Origin: Membranihabitans maritimus | Lineage (GTDB): Bacteria; Bacteroidota; Bacteroidia; Chitinophagales; Saprospiraceae | NCBI RefSeq assembly: GCF_021729145.1 | Contig: NZ_JAJSLW010000015.1 | Location: forward strand, 64,560-128,559 | Length of the DNA stretch: 64,000 nucleotides | Direction of reading: 5' to 3' | Shown here: positions 28,546 to 38,732 of the stretch, piece after piece | How positions within the stretch are numbered: the first letter of the stretch is position 1 | Layout of the letters: each line of letters opens with the position of its first letter | The notes under the pieces: model-generated | What the model saw: only the letters and a program-made list of their open reading frames with translations | The model's database searches: none | Told to the model about the DNA's origin: nothing | Program-made: the position numbers and the translations under genes

Positions 28546-29301
28546 ATGGCTGATTTTACCTTCCCTTTGATGATTTCCGGTACCTGGTTGATTGCGACAC
28601 TGGCATCTTTTATCCTGGGAATATCCAAGTCAGGTATTAAAGGAATATCGATTGTAATCGTGACACTCCTGGCACTTGCATTTGGAGCACGGGCCTCCAC
28701 AGGAATTCTTTTACCCCTATTGGTAGTGGGTGATGCTTTTGCTGTTATTTATTACAACCGGCATACGCAGTGGAAATACATAGTTCGTATATTACCCTGG
28801 ATGGTAATCGGGGTGATACTTGGTACGTTGATAGGTAATGAATTACCCCAAAATGCTTTTAAGCTGGTAATGGCTGGTATTATATTATTTACGGTGGGTA
28901 TGATGTACTGGTGGGACCGGAAAAAATCAAAAAATGTTCCAACACACTGGGCTTTTGCGGGATTCATAGGTACTTTAGCAGGTATCACTACGATGATAGG
29001 AAATTTGGCAGGAGCATTCTCGAATATTTATTTTCTGGCGATGCGATTGCCTAAAAATGAATTTATAGGGACGGCCGCCTGGTTGTTTTTTATCGTAAAT
29101 ATCTTTAAGATTCCCTTTCATTATTTTGTTTGGGGGACAATAGATGCTGATTCATTAATGATTAGTGCCAGGCTTCTTCCCGGTATAATCATAGGATTGT
29201 TTTGCGGTGTCAAATTGGTTGAAATGATAAAGGATAATTTCTATCGAAAGATGATACTGGTTCTTACGGCTGTTGGTGCCTTATTGCTTTTTTTCCGATA
29301 A
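28546..29301 (+). CDS. TauE/SafE-family membrane permease
   Basis: This 251-residue polytopic protein has about eight membrane segments and no signal peptide. It has the family features LGISKSGIKGISIVIVTLLALAFGARASTGILLPLLVVGD near the N-terminus and AGITTMIGNLAGAFSNIYFLAMRLPKNEFIGTAAWLFF after the midpoint. The two halves look like a duplicated domain. Members are proposed to export sulfite, sulfoacetate or related anions. The substrate here is unknown, and the neighbours do not suggest sulfur metabolism. Confidence 0.88.
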   Translation: MADFTFPLMISGTWLIATLASFILGISKSGIKGISIVIVTLLALAFGARASTGILLPLLVVGDAFAVIYYNRHTQWKYIVRILPWMVIGVILGTLIGNELPQNAFKLVMAGIILFTVGMMYWWDRKKSKNVPTHWAFAGFIGTLAGITTMIGNLAGAFSNIYFLAMRLPKNEFIGTAAWLFFIVNIFKIPFHYFVWGTIDADSLMISARLLPGIIIGLFCGVKLVEMIKDNFYRKMILVLTAVGALLLFFR

Positions 29302-29344
29302 AATATTTCTATTAACTATGGATTTGCATTAAAACATATTCCAG

Positions 29345-29941
29345 TTATTTTGCAGAAACTGGCATTTCAACTACGAAGATACCCCTTATTTCATCAGGTC
29401 CGTACCCAAAGGCCTTGTCTTTTGGATAGTGCTTTTGTAAAGCATCCCAGGTTTCATTTGCTATTGTTTCATTTGGCTTTCCATGACACTGAAGGCAAAG
29501 CGGATTGGTAATAATTGGGTAATAACCTACCATTATATCATTTTGTCTTTGTATAGAAGGAAGTACTTTTTCGCCGGAAGAAAGTAAAGCTTTGGCTTGT
29601 GAAATGTACTTATTTTCGTGTTCGTTAGCCTGGTTTTCAGGATTTCTTGGACGGTCACTCACTCTATGAATATTTGCATTTACTTCATTGGATAAGCTAT
29701 CTGTAATGGGAATAGCTTTGATGTTACAGAATTGAACGGCATAGGGCACCCCTCCTTTGCTTATAGCTTCGATTAATTGTCCTCCTAGTGCTTTTTGGGC
29801 TTTATTTGCCAAATCTTTTCCTCTGTCTAAATACGCCACCATACGCTTCTCCGACATTGTGGAGTCATCCTTTTTTTCACGGGAAGTGCAGCCCTGAAAT
29901 AAAATAATTATAGAACTAATTAATAGAAAGAACTTTTTCAT
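29345..29941 (-). CDS. DUF3365-type c-heme lipoprotein
   Basis: The 198-residue lipoprotein (lipobox FQGC) contains a single c-type heme motif, CLQCH at residues 149-153 followed by GKP. It also carries the Tll0287-like/DUF3365 pattern VAYLDRGKDLANKAQKALGGQLIEAISKGG, RVSDRPRNPENQANEHE and YYPIITNPLCLQCHGKP. Such domains are thought to act as redox or gas sensors, or as electron carriers, in the periplasm. It lies just downstream of the LodB-like gene on the same strand, 86 bases away, so it may be co-transcribed with the oxidase pair. Confidence 0.82.
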   Translation of the reverse strand: MKKFFLLISSIIILFQGCTSREKKDDSTMSEKRMVAYLDRGKDLANKAQKALGGQLIEAISKGGVPYAVQFCNIKAIPITDSLSNEVNANIHRVSDRPRNPENQANEHENKYISQAKALLSSGEKVLPSIQRQNDIMVGYYPIITNPLCLQCHGKPNETIANETWDALQKHYPKDKAFGYGPDEIRGIFVVEMPVSAK

Positions 29942-30027
29942 AATGAGCCGTTGAAGTATTTATAAAAATAAGGAAATTAATATATTTTTCTAATACAGGC
30001 CCGGATTCACTTGCAAATAATTCAGTG

Positions 30028-31152
30028 CTATCTACCGCTTCCGGGGAGCCTTTTTGCCCAGAAAGGATATGAATTCCAACGATTTTCTTTATTGTAAAAT
30101 TGGTCACGAAGACTTACGTATTGATGGTAGTGTTCTTCTATATTCTTTTGATAGTGATTTGAGTCTGACGAGAAGTTATTGGATATAATATTTTTAATGT
30201 GCCTGGCTGCATGAAATGAGGAAGTCATCGCAAATCCTATACCCATAGATGAAATTGGATCGAAAGAAGATGCAGCATCTCCTACAGCAATAAAATTATT
30301 AATTTGAGAAGTGTTTGTAATACGGGAAGAAGCATCTTTTATCCACAGTTCTTCTTTAAGAGGCGGGTGATTGAGGGAATACCATTTTTTTATTTCCCGG
30401 GTTTTTGATAAATTTTTAGTCCAGTATCCGATTTCATTGAAATGATTATGGGCGATTATTTTTGCATCGGAAAAAAATACAATTATCCTTTTTCCTTTAG
30501 GCAGATGAGAGGTATACCACCAACCTGATTCTGTAGATTCTATGCATTGTACCTTAGGATTTTCAGTAGCTTTATTTTCATCAAAGAATATGCCCACTCC
30601 CATTAATGTGTCCAATCTTTGGGTAGGTACTTTCAAATGTTTGCATAGACTGGCCTTTCTCCCTGTAGCATCGACGAGAAATTTACATGCTATTTTTAAT
30701 TTCCCCTTAGTAGCGTGACTTACGTCTATATTCCAACTGGAATTGTCAGGTCTGGAAATGTTTATATACCGGGTTCGGGGAAGTACGATTCCTCCTCTGT
30801 CAGCTATTGTTTGTAAAAGATGAAAATCCAACTTTTGCCTGTCAATTTGGTAGGAAGATCTCGACGAGGACAATAGTGGATCTATAGTTACAGGATATTC
30901 ATTTCCCCAAAGGGATACAGTAGCATTAGTGGGACAAATCCAATCGGATTCCAGATCGTTTTTATCAATTTTGAGATAATCCAAAAGATTAAAAATAGAT
31001 GCTGAAACATTTTCTCCTATGCGATGCCCTGACAAGTCTGACTGCTCGACCAATACTACCTTGAGATTTGAATAATTTAGTAAACTTAAGGCGGTGGAAG
31101 CTCCGGCTGGACCTCCACCGACTACAAGAACATCCGTTTCTAGTGTTTTCAA
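30028..31152 (-). CDS. lodB: LodB/GoxB-like flavoprotein, maturase of the CTQ oxidase
   Basis: This is an FAD-dependent oxidoreductase related to tryptophan halogenases, with the nucleotide-binding motif VVGGGPAGAS (residues 10-19), LVEQSDLSGHRIGENVSAS, FLVDATGRKASLC, and the late FAD motif AVGDAASSFDPISSMGIGFAM. In Marinomonas, LodB is needed to make the cysteine tryptophylquinone of LodA. The gene starts with TTG 10 bases after the LodA stop, so the two are one operon. The length of 374 residues fits. Alternative: another flavin monooxygenase of the same superfamily, but the pairing with LodA makes the maturase call strong. Confidence 0.87.
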   Translation of the reverse strand: MKTLETDVLVVGGGPAGASTALSLLNYSNLKVVLVEQSDLSGHRIGENVSASIFNLLDYLKIDKNDLESDWICPTNATVSLWGNEYPVTIDPLLSSSRSSYQIDRQKLDFHLLQTIADRGGIVLPRTRYINISRPDNSSWNIDVSHATKGKLKIACKFLVDATGRKASLCKHLKVPTQRLDTLMGVGIFFDENKATENPKVQCIESTESGWWYTSHLPKGKRIIVFFSDAKIIAHNHFNEIGYWTKNLSKTREIKKWYSLNHPPLKEELWIKDASSRITNTSQINNFIAVGDAASSFDPISSMGIGFAMTSSFHAARHIKNIISNNFSSDSNHYQKNIEEHYHQYVSLRDQFYNKENRWNSYPFWAKRLPGSGR

Positions 31153-31162
31153 ATTCGATTAA

Positions 31163-33193
31163 TTATCTGCGTGACCTTGTTCCGGACCTGGGTATACCGA
31201 GTCCATCTTCGTGAACTTCTATCTCATTAAATGCACGGGATTCCAGGTAATTGACTAATTTTTTTGCCTTTTGACTTTTTTGAGCCACTTTTTTCATGCT
31301 TTCTTCAATATAAAACACTGGAATTGTTGTTTCATTATCCTGGTCATTACCACTAATGGTTCCCACAGGAACTTCTTTATAAGAGAATAATTCATTATTC
31401 CTTTCTGTTTCAGTGAAGTAAGGAAACCCTTCAGTTCCCGCATTGTTGTTTTTTATAAAGGCAAGTGCCGACCAGTGTTCTACCATTTGTACAAAACTGT
31501 TTATGCCGCGAGCATAGTTCATTTGTTGACCAGCAGGCAAATGGGAATGGGATTGGCCCTCTGCTGTTAGTTCGCCGGTAATCACATCCCATGGACTTTG
31601 AGGTGGCCACCAATACGAGTAATAAGTGGGAGGTTTGGGTGTATTATTGTCTTTGTTTATTTCCGGGTCAGTAAAATTGATATATTGAATCGTACATTGG
31701 AAGAAATCTGCCTGCCAGGGACATGCCATCCGCTTAGTTAGATCTCCCGGCTCACAACCTCCACCTTCACATTCATCGCGGTTGGGATTTAGTCCGGTTT
31801 CATTATATCCACCTATGCCAGCCTGGTCAGAAATTAAATAAGGTGCTTCATAGACATTGGGATTTTGCATACTCCAGGTGACTTCTATACCAGGACACAT
31901 AGGAAGGCCTACACAATTTCCTACGCTATTTGCAGTGGTCTGATCAATTGCAAATGGTTGATAATTAGGACTGTTTTCAAAAAGACCTTTAGCCCATTGT
32001 CCGAGTAAAAAGTATTGGGTTTGATCCAGGGAGAGAAATTTTACAATTGTTTCATTGCTAACAGAATTGCTGCCGGAATTTAGCGGCATCATGGGTATGA
32101 AATTGTCATTTTCTTCCTTGAATAATACTTCCTGAGATTGATTGGGTGAAGGATTGGCTTTATTATTTGGTGGTCTGAAATACGAAAAATAAGTCTCCCT
32201 GTTTTTACGGTTCGTTTCACCAGGATCTGAAAAGTCAAAAATAAAGGAATTGAATGCTGACATGGATTGCACATTGGCTACCCATTGATAATTGCCTATG
32301 CGCTGGATAATTGGCAGAATATCACGATGAAAATTGGCTATATAATCATCATTGTATTTTTCATTTGAATACATTTCAGGTACAAGGTCAAAATTTCTCA
32401 CTCCAACATCGAACATGGTATCACTAAGGGTGGAAATATTTACGATTTCAGGGGCAAAATCAGGTGATCCGACAATTACCCATGCCTGTAAGTGAATATC
32501 CGGGCTACCATCTGAGAATTTTACCGTGCAATACACGGGGCCGTCAGCAATGTCGTCATGCCAGGTATCTGAACCTCCATAACTGGTTAAGGGTTTGTCA
32601 CCTCCTGCATGGCCGAAGGCACCTATGACGATCAGCCTTCCCTCATCATCTGTCTTTAATTCACCCAGTGTTTTGATCGGTGTGCCAAATTTTACAGAGG
32701 GGTTTGGGTAGGTAGCGGGATAATTTTCAGGTACATTGTCTTTGTCAAAACCAATAGATTTTCTGGGACCTGAAATATTTCTTGGACCTGGGTCGATAAT
32801 TAAGTCTTTTCGGTCTTTCGCTGAAGCATTACGTAAAGGAACATTTCTGTTATTGTAGCTATTATCCTTTCCGTAAAGTAAATTTCCTTCCAACTCGCTA
32901 TACTGGTACCAGGCAGCTTTTTTATTGGCCAAATGAACGGTCCAATTTATGGATTCTATATTGGGCGAATTCTCGGTAATCTCATTTTCATTCATATCAA
33001 AAATCCTAAAACGTTGCCCTTGCCTTTTTATCAGGCCGGCATCATCTTTAAAATGTTTAACTGCGCTTTTCATATTCCCGAATTCATCCGAATCATAGGG
33101 GAGACCGCCGAGTTTTTCGGGGGATAGACAAAAGGTATCAGGGCTATTGCCTAACCGTGCAATACCAATGGACGGAGAAATTTTCAATTCCAT
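31163..33193 (-). CDS. lodA: LodA/GoxA-family quinoprotein amino-acid oxidase (CTQ cofactor)
   Basis: The 676-residue protein matches LodA (lysine epsilon-oxidase) and GoxA (glycine oxidase) along its whole length: ISPSIGIARLGNSPDTF at the N-terminus, FRIFDMNENE, INWTVHLANKKAAWYQY, and GRLIVIGAFGHAGG. The enzymes oxidatively deaminate amino acids and release ammonia and hydrogen peroxide. The cofactor is built from a Cys and a Trp of the chain. Here Cys500 in CPWQADFFQC, with Asp496 four residues before it as in LodA (Asp512 and Cys516), and Trp574 in VEHWSALAF are the best candidates. No signal peptide is visible, which also holds for known family members. Substrate cannot be read from sequence. 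Confidence 0.92.
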   Translation of the reverse strand: MELKISPSIGIARLGNSPDTFCLSPEKLGGLPYDSDEFGNMKSAVKHFKDDAGLIKRQGQRFRIFDMNENEITENSPNIESINWTVHLANKKAAWYQYSELEGNLLYGKDNSYNNRNVPLRNASAKDRKDLIIDPGPRNISGPRKSIGFDKDNVPENYPATYPNPSVKFGTPIKTLGELKTDDEGRLIVIGAFGHAGGDKPLTSYGGSDTWHDDIADGPVYCTVKFSDGSPDIHLQAWVIVGSPDFAPEIVNISTLSDTMFDVGVRNFDLVPEMYSNEKYNDDYIANFHRDILPIIQRIGNYQWVANVQSMSAFNSFIFDFSDPGETNRKNRETYFSYFRPPNNKANPSPNQSQEVLFKEENDNFIPMMPLNSGSNSVSNETIVKFLSLDQTQYFLLGQWAKGLFENSPNYQPFAIDQTTANSVGNCVGLPMCPGIEVTWSMQNPNVYEAPYLISDQAGIGGYNETGLNPNRDECEGGGCEPGDLTKRMACPWQADFFQCTIQYINFTDPEINKDNNTPKPPTYYSYWWPPQSPWDVITGELTAEGQSHSHLPAGQQMNYARGINSFVQMVEHWSALAFIKNNNAGTEGFPYFTETERNNELFSYKEVPVGTISGNDQDNETTIPVFYIEESMKKVAQKSQKAKKLVNYLESRAFNEIEVHEDGLGIPRSGTRSRR

Positions 33194-33715
33194 AGTTTTA
33201 TTTATTTAAGGTTACATATTACTTTTTTCAGGCACTCAACGTTGCCGGAATATACGGATTATAATACTTTTGATTGGGAAGATTAGCTTGTGGATAAAAG
33301 GCTTAATGACCTTTTATAAAACACTGGATAAACTTACTAAATTGATTGCAATCTACCAATTCAGGAATGGGTGATTTGAAAAAATACTAAATGCTGATTC
33401 ATGGTGTCGATGAGTAAGTTAAAAATGGCTTATGTGTATCATTGTGAAATTTTTTAGCTTAAATAGTGAAAAAAGTATTATAAAAAATATTTTTTTTACT
33501 ACTTTTAAACTGGTGATAGATTAATTATATTTATAAGTTTAAATTTCTGATGGGTTTTCATGTAGATATTCTTAGAATCTATTCCATTACTCCAAAAGAA
33601 TGATAGAAAATGCCTGGGCAAAGAATTTATTTTTGGCCTTTATATCATATTCTTAATGTTAGCAATTAGGATAGGCAGGATGAAAAAAATTTATTAATTT
33701 ATTAATGGTTGATGT
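33194..33715. other. 522-bp divergent intergenic region
   Basis: The region separates the LodA gene (leftwards) from the second SusC gene (rightwards) and is very AT-rich. The best promoter candidate on + is TTG at 33242-33244, 20 bases, then TACTTTTG at 33265-33272, which fits the Bacteroidota sigma consensus. If real, the SusC transcript has a leader of about 440 bases. I found no coding frame and no hairpin terminator. Confidence 0.4.
33242..33272 (+). promoter_or_regulatory. Candidate Bacteroidota-type promoter upstream of the second SusC
   Basis: TTG, a 20-base spacer, and TACTTTTG match the TTG / TAnnTTTG pattern. The distance to the SusC start (about 440 bp) is long, so this may serve an antisense or leader transcript or be a chance match. 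Confidence 0.3.
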
Positions 33716-36700
33716 ATGACTACATATAGTCTTATAGGATTATATAATTCTTATGAATTTATATCTATTCCCAAAAGGGATAGATTTTTTTTGAAGGTTT
33801 CGGCGATATTGGTATGCTGTTTTCTAAGTTCTATCAATGCGAGGGCCGTTAACGTACCCAATTACAACACATTAAATACCTTTAGTGAGATACTGGATAT
33901 ATCGGGGAAGGTCGTTGATAAGGATGGAAATCCGTTGATAGGTGTCAATATTCTGGTTAAGGGAAAGGAAAAGGGTACTTCAAGTGATTTTGAAGGGAAT
34001 TTTTCCTTGCAGGAAATAAGTGATAATGATATCCTGGTGGTTTCTTACATTGGTTACCAAACACAGGAAGTGCCAGTAGAGGGTAGGAGTACGATTACAA
34101 TAACTTTACTGGATGATTCGCAACTTTTGGACCAGGTAGTCGTTACAGCACTCGGAATTCAGAGGAATACCCGGGATGTAGGATATTCGGTTCAGCAGTT
34201 GGATGGCGGTAGCATTCAGGAAGCTAAAGAAGTGAATTATCTCAATTCTCTTCAGGGTAAATTGGCAGGGGTCCAGATCGGTGGTAATTCAGGTTCTATG
34301 GGTGGATCTTCAAAGGTTACTATACGTGGCCAGGCTTCAATTTCAGGTAATAATAATGCCTTGTTTATTATTGATGGAGTTCCAATGGCCAATATGAATC
34401 TTAATTCAGTAGGTACAACAGGTGGCCAGGGTACCGGTGGAGGAGGCTTTGATTGGGGAAATCCGGCTCAATTGATAAATCCTAATGACATTGCAAATAT
34501 AGCGGTTTTAAAAGGCGCAGCTGCAACGGCATTATATGGAAGCCGAGGCCAAAATGGTGTAATCTATATAACTACAAAAACCGGTAAAGGGGCTGGTAAA
34601 TTGCAAGTGAATTACGATATGAATTTGCAATTTGACGAGGTTTCTTACTTGCCGGAATACCAAAATTCATATGGTGGAGGAGGTAGTCAGGAGTTTATGA
34701 AGCTTTATGTCAATGAAAATCCGGAAGGATTTTTACCGGGAGGAGGAACGTATGATGATAATGACGGGAAAGGGCCTTATGATTTGGTGCCAAATTACGG
34801 GGTGGATGAATCATGGGGGCCTGCATTGGATGGAAGGGAAGTACGCCATTATTGGTCTTGGGACCCGGACAGGAACAATCCTAATTTTGGGAAGACAGCT
34901 CCCTGGGAGGCTCATCCTGACAATGCCCGAAACTTTTTTGAAACAGGGGTTACATTTACAAATAATCTTTCTATCGCCAGTAGTAATGAGAATGGTGCAT
35001 TACGATTTTCTCTCGGACATACAAAACAGGACTTTATATATCCCGGAAGTAATTTGCAGCGGTTTTCCATGGGGTTGAATACCAATTATAATTTTAATGA
35101 TAATTTGTCATTTAGTGGTGGTGTAAACTTCCTGGATGATGGATCGAAAGGCAGACCTGGGACCGGATTTCACGGGAACAATCCTATGTTGTTCTATGTA
35201 ATGTATGGTCAAAGACAGATCAATGATGAGTATTTCAGGAATTATAAATATGCAGATGGTTCTGAGCAGGGGTGGAATCGAAGAGCTTGGAATATTCAGC
35301 AACCTGCTTTTACACAAAGTCCCTACTGGAATCAATATGAAAATTATGCCACTGATGATAATAAAAGGTATTATGGGAATGCGGGGTTAACTTACAAGTT
35401 CTCAGATTTTCTATCTGCTGATATACGAGTATTCTCAGATTTTTTCTCTCATGTCGATGAAAGAAGATCCGCTAAGGGCTTTTTTGTTGGTTCCTATCAA
35501 AAAAGACAACTTGAATATAATGAAAATAATTATCAATTGACTTTGAATTATTCCAACCAGCTTTCAAGTGCGATTTCATTGGATGTAGTGGGAGGTGGAA
35601 ATATATTAAGTATAAATTCAACGGAAGACAGGGACAATACCAATGGGGGACTTCAAAGTCCGGGTGTATATGTAGTTCAGAATTCTGTATTGCCGCCTAC
35701 TACGCGGACAACATTCAGTGATAAGCAGACGAATTCTGTTTTTGGGTCTGCTACACTTGGTGTTAATGATTATTTATTTTTGACAGTAACGGGAAGGAAT
35801 GACTGGGCTTCTACACTTTATCAAACAGGGAATTATTCATACTTTTATCCTTCGGTAGCGGGTTCTTTTATTTTTACGGATTTACTGCCCAAACGAGATT
35901 GGTTGACATTTGGTAAATTAAGACTGTCTTTTGCTCAGGTGGGTAACGATGGTGATCCTTATACTGTTTCCAGATATTATGATTATGTTGAATCCTTTGG
36001 ATCTTTCCCATTGCAGACTACAAGCAACTCTTTATTTAATTCTAATTTAAAACCTGAATTGACCTCTGAAGTGGAAGGTGGTCTGGATCTTCGTTTTTGG
36101 AAGGATCGTTTGTCCCTTAATTTTACATACTATGACCGGACAACCAAAAATCAGATCTGGAATGTACAAATACCGGCCGAAACAGGGTTTACCTCAAAGA
36201 TTGTGAATGGGGGAAATGTACAAAACCGTGGAATTGAATTATCTGCTTCAGTTTATCTGGTACAATCGGACGATTTCTCCTGGAGAACCTCGATTAACTA
36301 TTCAAAAAATAAAAATACCGTTTTGGATTTGAATAGTACCAGCGATGAAATTGGGGGGTTAGATAGATTTATTGTGGGTACAGAAAGAAGAACCAGGAAG
36401 GTGTCTATGGTTGCGGAAGTGGGGAAATCCCTGGGAACTATGTTGGGAACCGATTATATATATGATAACTCCGGTAATCCAATCGTGGGAGAAAATGGAA
36501 TATATATGGTAACTCCAAGTCCAGTGATTATAGGAGATGCCAATCCTGATTTTGTAGGTGGGTTTTCAAACCGTTTTTCTTATCGTGATTTTTATTTATC
36601 AGCATTAATTGATTTTCAAAAAGGTGGGGACTTTTTCTCTTATACCAATTTATACGGTAATAAGTCGGGCATGTTGAAAGCTACAGCTGAAAATGGTATT

Positions 36701-37072
36701 AGGGAAAACGGCATTATTGTTGACGGAAACAAAGAAGACGGTACTCCAAATACTGTGGCAATTACAGCACAATCGCATTTTAATTCAAATGGAGGTAACC
36801 GGATTAGTAAAGCGAATTTGTACGATGGAAGTTACATTTATTTACGCGAAATTCGCCTGGGATGGAATAGCCCTTCTTCGTTTGTCCAAAAATTGGGACT
36901 TGAGGGTGCGAGAATTACATTGACTGGAAGAAATCTATGGTTAATGCATAGCAACTCCCCTAACGTGGATCCTGCTAATATAACTAATTCTAATGGAAAC
37001 CAGATCGGGTTTGAGGGGGGGGCTCTACCGCCTGTGCGAAGTATAGGAATCAATTTAAACCTTACACTCTAA
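33716..37072 (+). CDS. Second SusC/RagA-type TonB-linked outer membrane transporter
   Basis: The 1118-residue protein has an unusually long N-terminal extension (about 25 residues) before the hydrophobic signal segment VSAILVCCFLSSINARA. It then has a carboxypeptidase-like domain (ISGKVVDKDGNPLIGVNILVKG), the SusC junction LLDQVVVTALGIQRNTRDVGYSV, a plug with IRGQASISGNNNALFIIDGVP and KGAAATALYGSRGQNGVI, and a barrel ending in NLNLTL. It is followed after 10 bases by its SusD. Unlike the first pair, no degradative enzyme is attached, so it may import a peptide, siderophore-like ligand or an oligosaccharide degraded elsewhere. Confidence 0.94.
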   Translation: MTTYSLIGLYNSYEFISIPKRDRFFLKVSAILVCCFLSSINARAVNVPNYNTLNTFSEILDISGKVVDKDGNPLIGVNILVKGKEKGTSSDFEGNFSLQEISDNDILVVSYIGYQTQEVPVEGRSTITITLLDDSQLLDQVVVTALGIQRNTRDVGYSVQQLDGGSIQEAKEVNYLNSLQGKLAGVQIGGNSGSMGGSSKVTIRGQASISGNNNALFIIDGVPMANMNLNSVGTTGGQGTGGGGFDWGNPAQLINPNDIANIAVLKGAAATALYGSRGQNGVIYITTKTGKGAGKLQVNYDMNLQFDEVSYLPEYQNSYGGGGSQEFMKLYVNENPEGFLPGGGTYDDNDGKGPYDLVPNYGVDESWGPALDGREVRHYWSWDPDRNNPNFGKTAPWEAHPDNARNFFETGVTFTNNLSIASSNENGALRFSLGHTKQDFIYPGSNLQRFSMGLNTNYNFNDNLSFSGGVNFLDDGSKGRPGTGFHGNNPMLFYVMYGQRQINDEYFRNYKYADGSEQGWNRRAWNIQQPAFTQSPYWNQYENYATDDNKRYYGNAGLTYKFSDFLSADIRVFSDFFSHVDERRSAKGFFVGSYQKRQLEYNENNYQLTLNYSNQLSSAISLDVVGGGNILSINSTEDRDNTNGGLQSPGVYVVQNSVLPPTTRTTFSDKQTNSVFGSATLGVNDYLFLTVTGRNDWASTLYQTGNYSYFYPSVAGSFIFTDLLPKRDWLTFGKLRLSFAQVGNDGDPYTVSRYYDYVESFGSFPLQTTSNSLFNSNLKPELTSEVEGGLDLRFWKDRLSLNFTYYDRTTKNQIWNVQIPAETGFTSKIVNGGNVQNRGIELSASVYLVQSDDFSWRTSINYSKNKNTVLDLNSTSDEIGGLDRFIVGTERRTRKVSMVAEVGKSLGTMLGTDYIYDNSGNPIVGENGIYMVTPSPVIIGDANPDFVGGFSNRFSYRDFYLSALIDFQKGGDFFSYTNLYGNKSGMLKATAENGIRENGIIVDGNKEDGTPNTVAITAQSHFNSNGGNRISKANLYDGSYIYLREIRLGWNSPSSFVQKLGLEGARITLTGRNLWLMHSNSPNVDPANITNSNGNQIGFEGGALPPVRSIGINLNLTL

Positions 37073-37082
37073 AATATAAACA

Positions 37083-38516
37083 ATGAAGTTTTATCATTAT
37101 ATAATCGTACTTATATTTATTCAGTTTTCTTGTAGTAATTTCGAAGAAATAAACACTGATCCTGCCCGGGCAAGTGAGACTTTGCCTGAGTATTTATTAG
37201 CTAATGCGGAAAAGTCCGCAACGGACTTGATATATCACCAGTATTACAATGCACGGCAGGGAATGCAATTGGCGCAATACTGGATGGGAACAGACAAAAC
37301 TTCTGACGGAAGATATCTATTTACGGATGATGGAATTTGGTCTAGTTTGTATTCGGGCCCGCTTGCTGACCTCAGAGAGATCCACAATTATTATGACGAT
37401 AATCCTGAGGTGGAAGGAGAAGCCACCAAAGCAGCTGCTGAAATTCTAGAAGCCTGGATATTCCATATATTATCAGATTTGTATGTAGATGTTCCCTATT
37501 CCCAATCATTGATGGGTGAAGAATATATCCAACCCCAATTTGATACCGGTGAGAGTATTTATACTTCTATTCTCAATTCATTATCGGACCAAATAGAAAT
37601 ACTAAATAATACCTCAACATTTATCATTGGAGATATTATTGCCGGAGGTGATAAAGATACCTGGATCAAGTTTGCCAATGCTCTTCGGTTGAGGATTGCA
37701 ATGCGGATGATTGATGTCAGGGAAAGTGAGGCCAGGGAAATTATCGAAGAAGCAGCTCAAAATACGATTTCCAGTTCAGAGGAAAATGTTTTTTTCCCTT
37801 ATAATGAATCTACCGTTTCCAATAGATTTCCATTTAATGATGTAGAAAGACCAATTATTCAATTTGCAGTTACGACTACTATGATTGATTATTTAAAAGA
37901 AGTGAATGATCCGCGTTTGAGTATTTATGCCAGTGTGGACGAGACGAACGGTGAATATATAGGTAAAGATTATGGACAGGAAGCTAACGATCCTACTGTT
38001 ATAGAGTTGTCAAAACCCGGATCTGCTGCTTTTAGCGGTTCAGCGAAGGGGTATATTATTACCTATGCCGAGGTAGCATTTACACTGGCTGAAGCTGCAG
38101 CCAGAGGAATGAATGTTGGCCAAACTGCTGAAGAGTGGTATCAGGAAGGGATAGAAGCTTCTATGGTGCAATGGGGAATAGAGGACCAGGAGACTATTGA
38201 CCAATATATCGAAGGGGTACCATATGATTCTGGATCCTGGAACAACGTAATTGGTACTCAAAAATGGCTGGCAATGTATATGCAGGGATTGCAGGCCTGG
38301 TTTGAAAGATTGCGAATGGACTTTAAGAAACCAAATGGTGAAGATCTGTTTGTAGCGCCTGTGTCAGGCAGTCTGGATCCCGATGTCGAATACCTTCCCG
38401 GTAGATTATTATATCCTACCTCTACAAAAGCTAATAACACCCAAAATAGTGAAGAAGCTTCACAACGAATAGGAGGTGATTCCCAGGCGACAAAGAATTG
38501 GTGGGATGTGAAATAA
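37083..38516 (+). CDS. Second SusD/RagB-like lipoprotein
   Basis: The 477-residue lipoprotein (lipobox FSC, mature SNFEEINTDPARAS) belongs to the SusD-like_2 type. Diagnostic segments are the Asn-Thr-Asp-Pro N-terminus, KFANALRLRIAMRMIDV, GYIITYAEVAFTLAEAAARG and TQKWLAMYMQGLQAWFERLR. It is the ligand-binding lid of the preceding SusC and starts 10 bases after it. The locus ends here, followed by a repeat-rich stretch and a mobile element. Confidence 0.92.
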   Translation: MKFYHYIIVLIFIQFSCSNFEEINTDPARASETLPEYLLANAEKSATDLIYHQYYNARQGMQLAQYWMGTDKTSDGRYLFTDDGIWSSLYSGPLADLREIHNYYDDNPEVEGEATKAAAEILEAWIFHILSDLYVDVPYSQSLMGEEYIQPQFDTGESIYTSILNSLSDQIEILNNTSTFIIGDIIAGGDKDTWIKFANALRLRIAMRMIDVRESEAREIIEEAAQNTISSSEENVFFPYNESTVSNRFPFNDVERPIIQFAVTTTMIDYLKEVNDPRLSIYASVDETNGEYIGKDYGQEANDPTVIELSKPGSAAFSGSAKGYIITYAEVAFTLAEAAARGMNVGQTAEEWYQEGIEASMVQWGIEDQETIDQYIEGVPYDSGSWNNVIGTQKWLAMYMQGLQAWFERLRMDFKKPNGEDLFVAPVSGSLDPDVEYLPGRLLYPTSTKANNTQNSEEASQRIGGDSQATKNWWDVK

Positions 38517-38732
38517 GTAGTAAAATCTTTGGAGGTTTTGATGTGGATAAGAGCTTGTCTAAATTTAACAAATTCTCTGCACAGCTCTGTGTATTGTGTA
38601 TTCCACCTGAATGTGGAATCTCAGCATTCTTTGCGCCTGCCTGTCTTCGACTGGAGACAGGTAAGAGCTAAAAATTACATAAAGAACCGCTGAGTAACGC
38701 CGAAGCTCTCAGTCGAATGCTCGCAATGTTCT

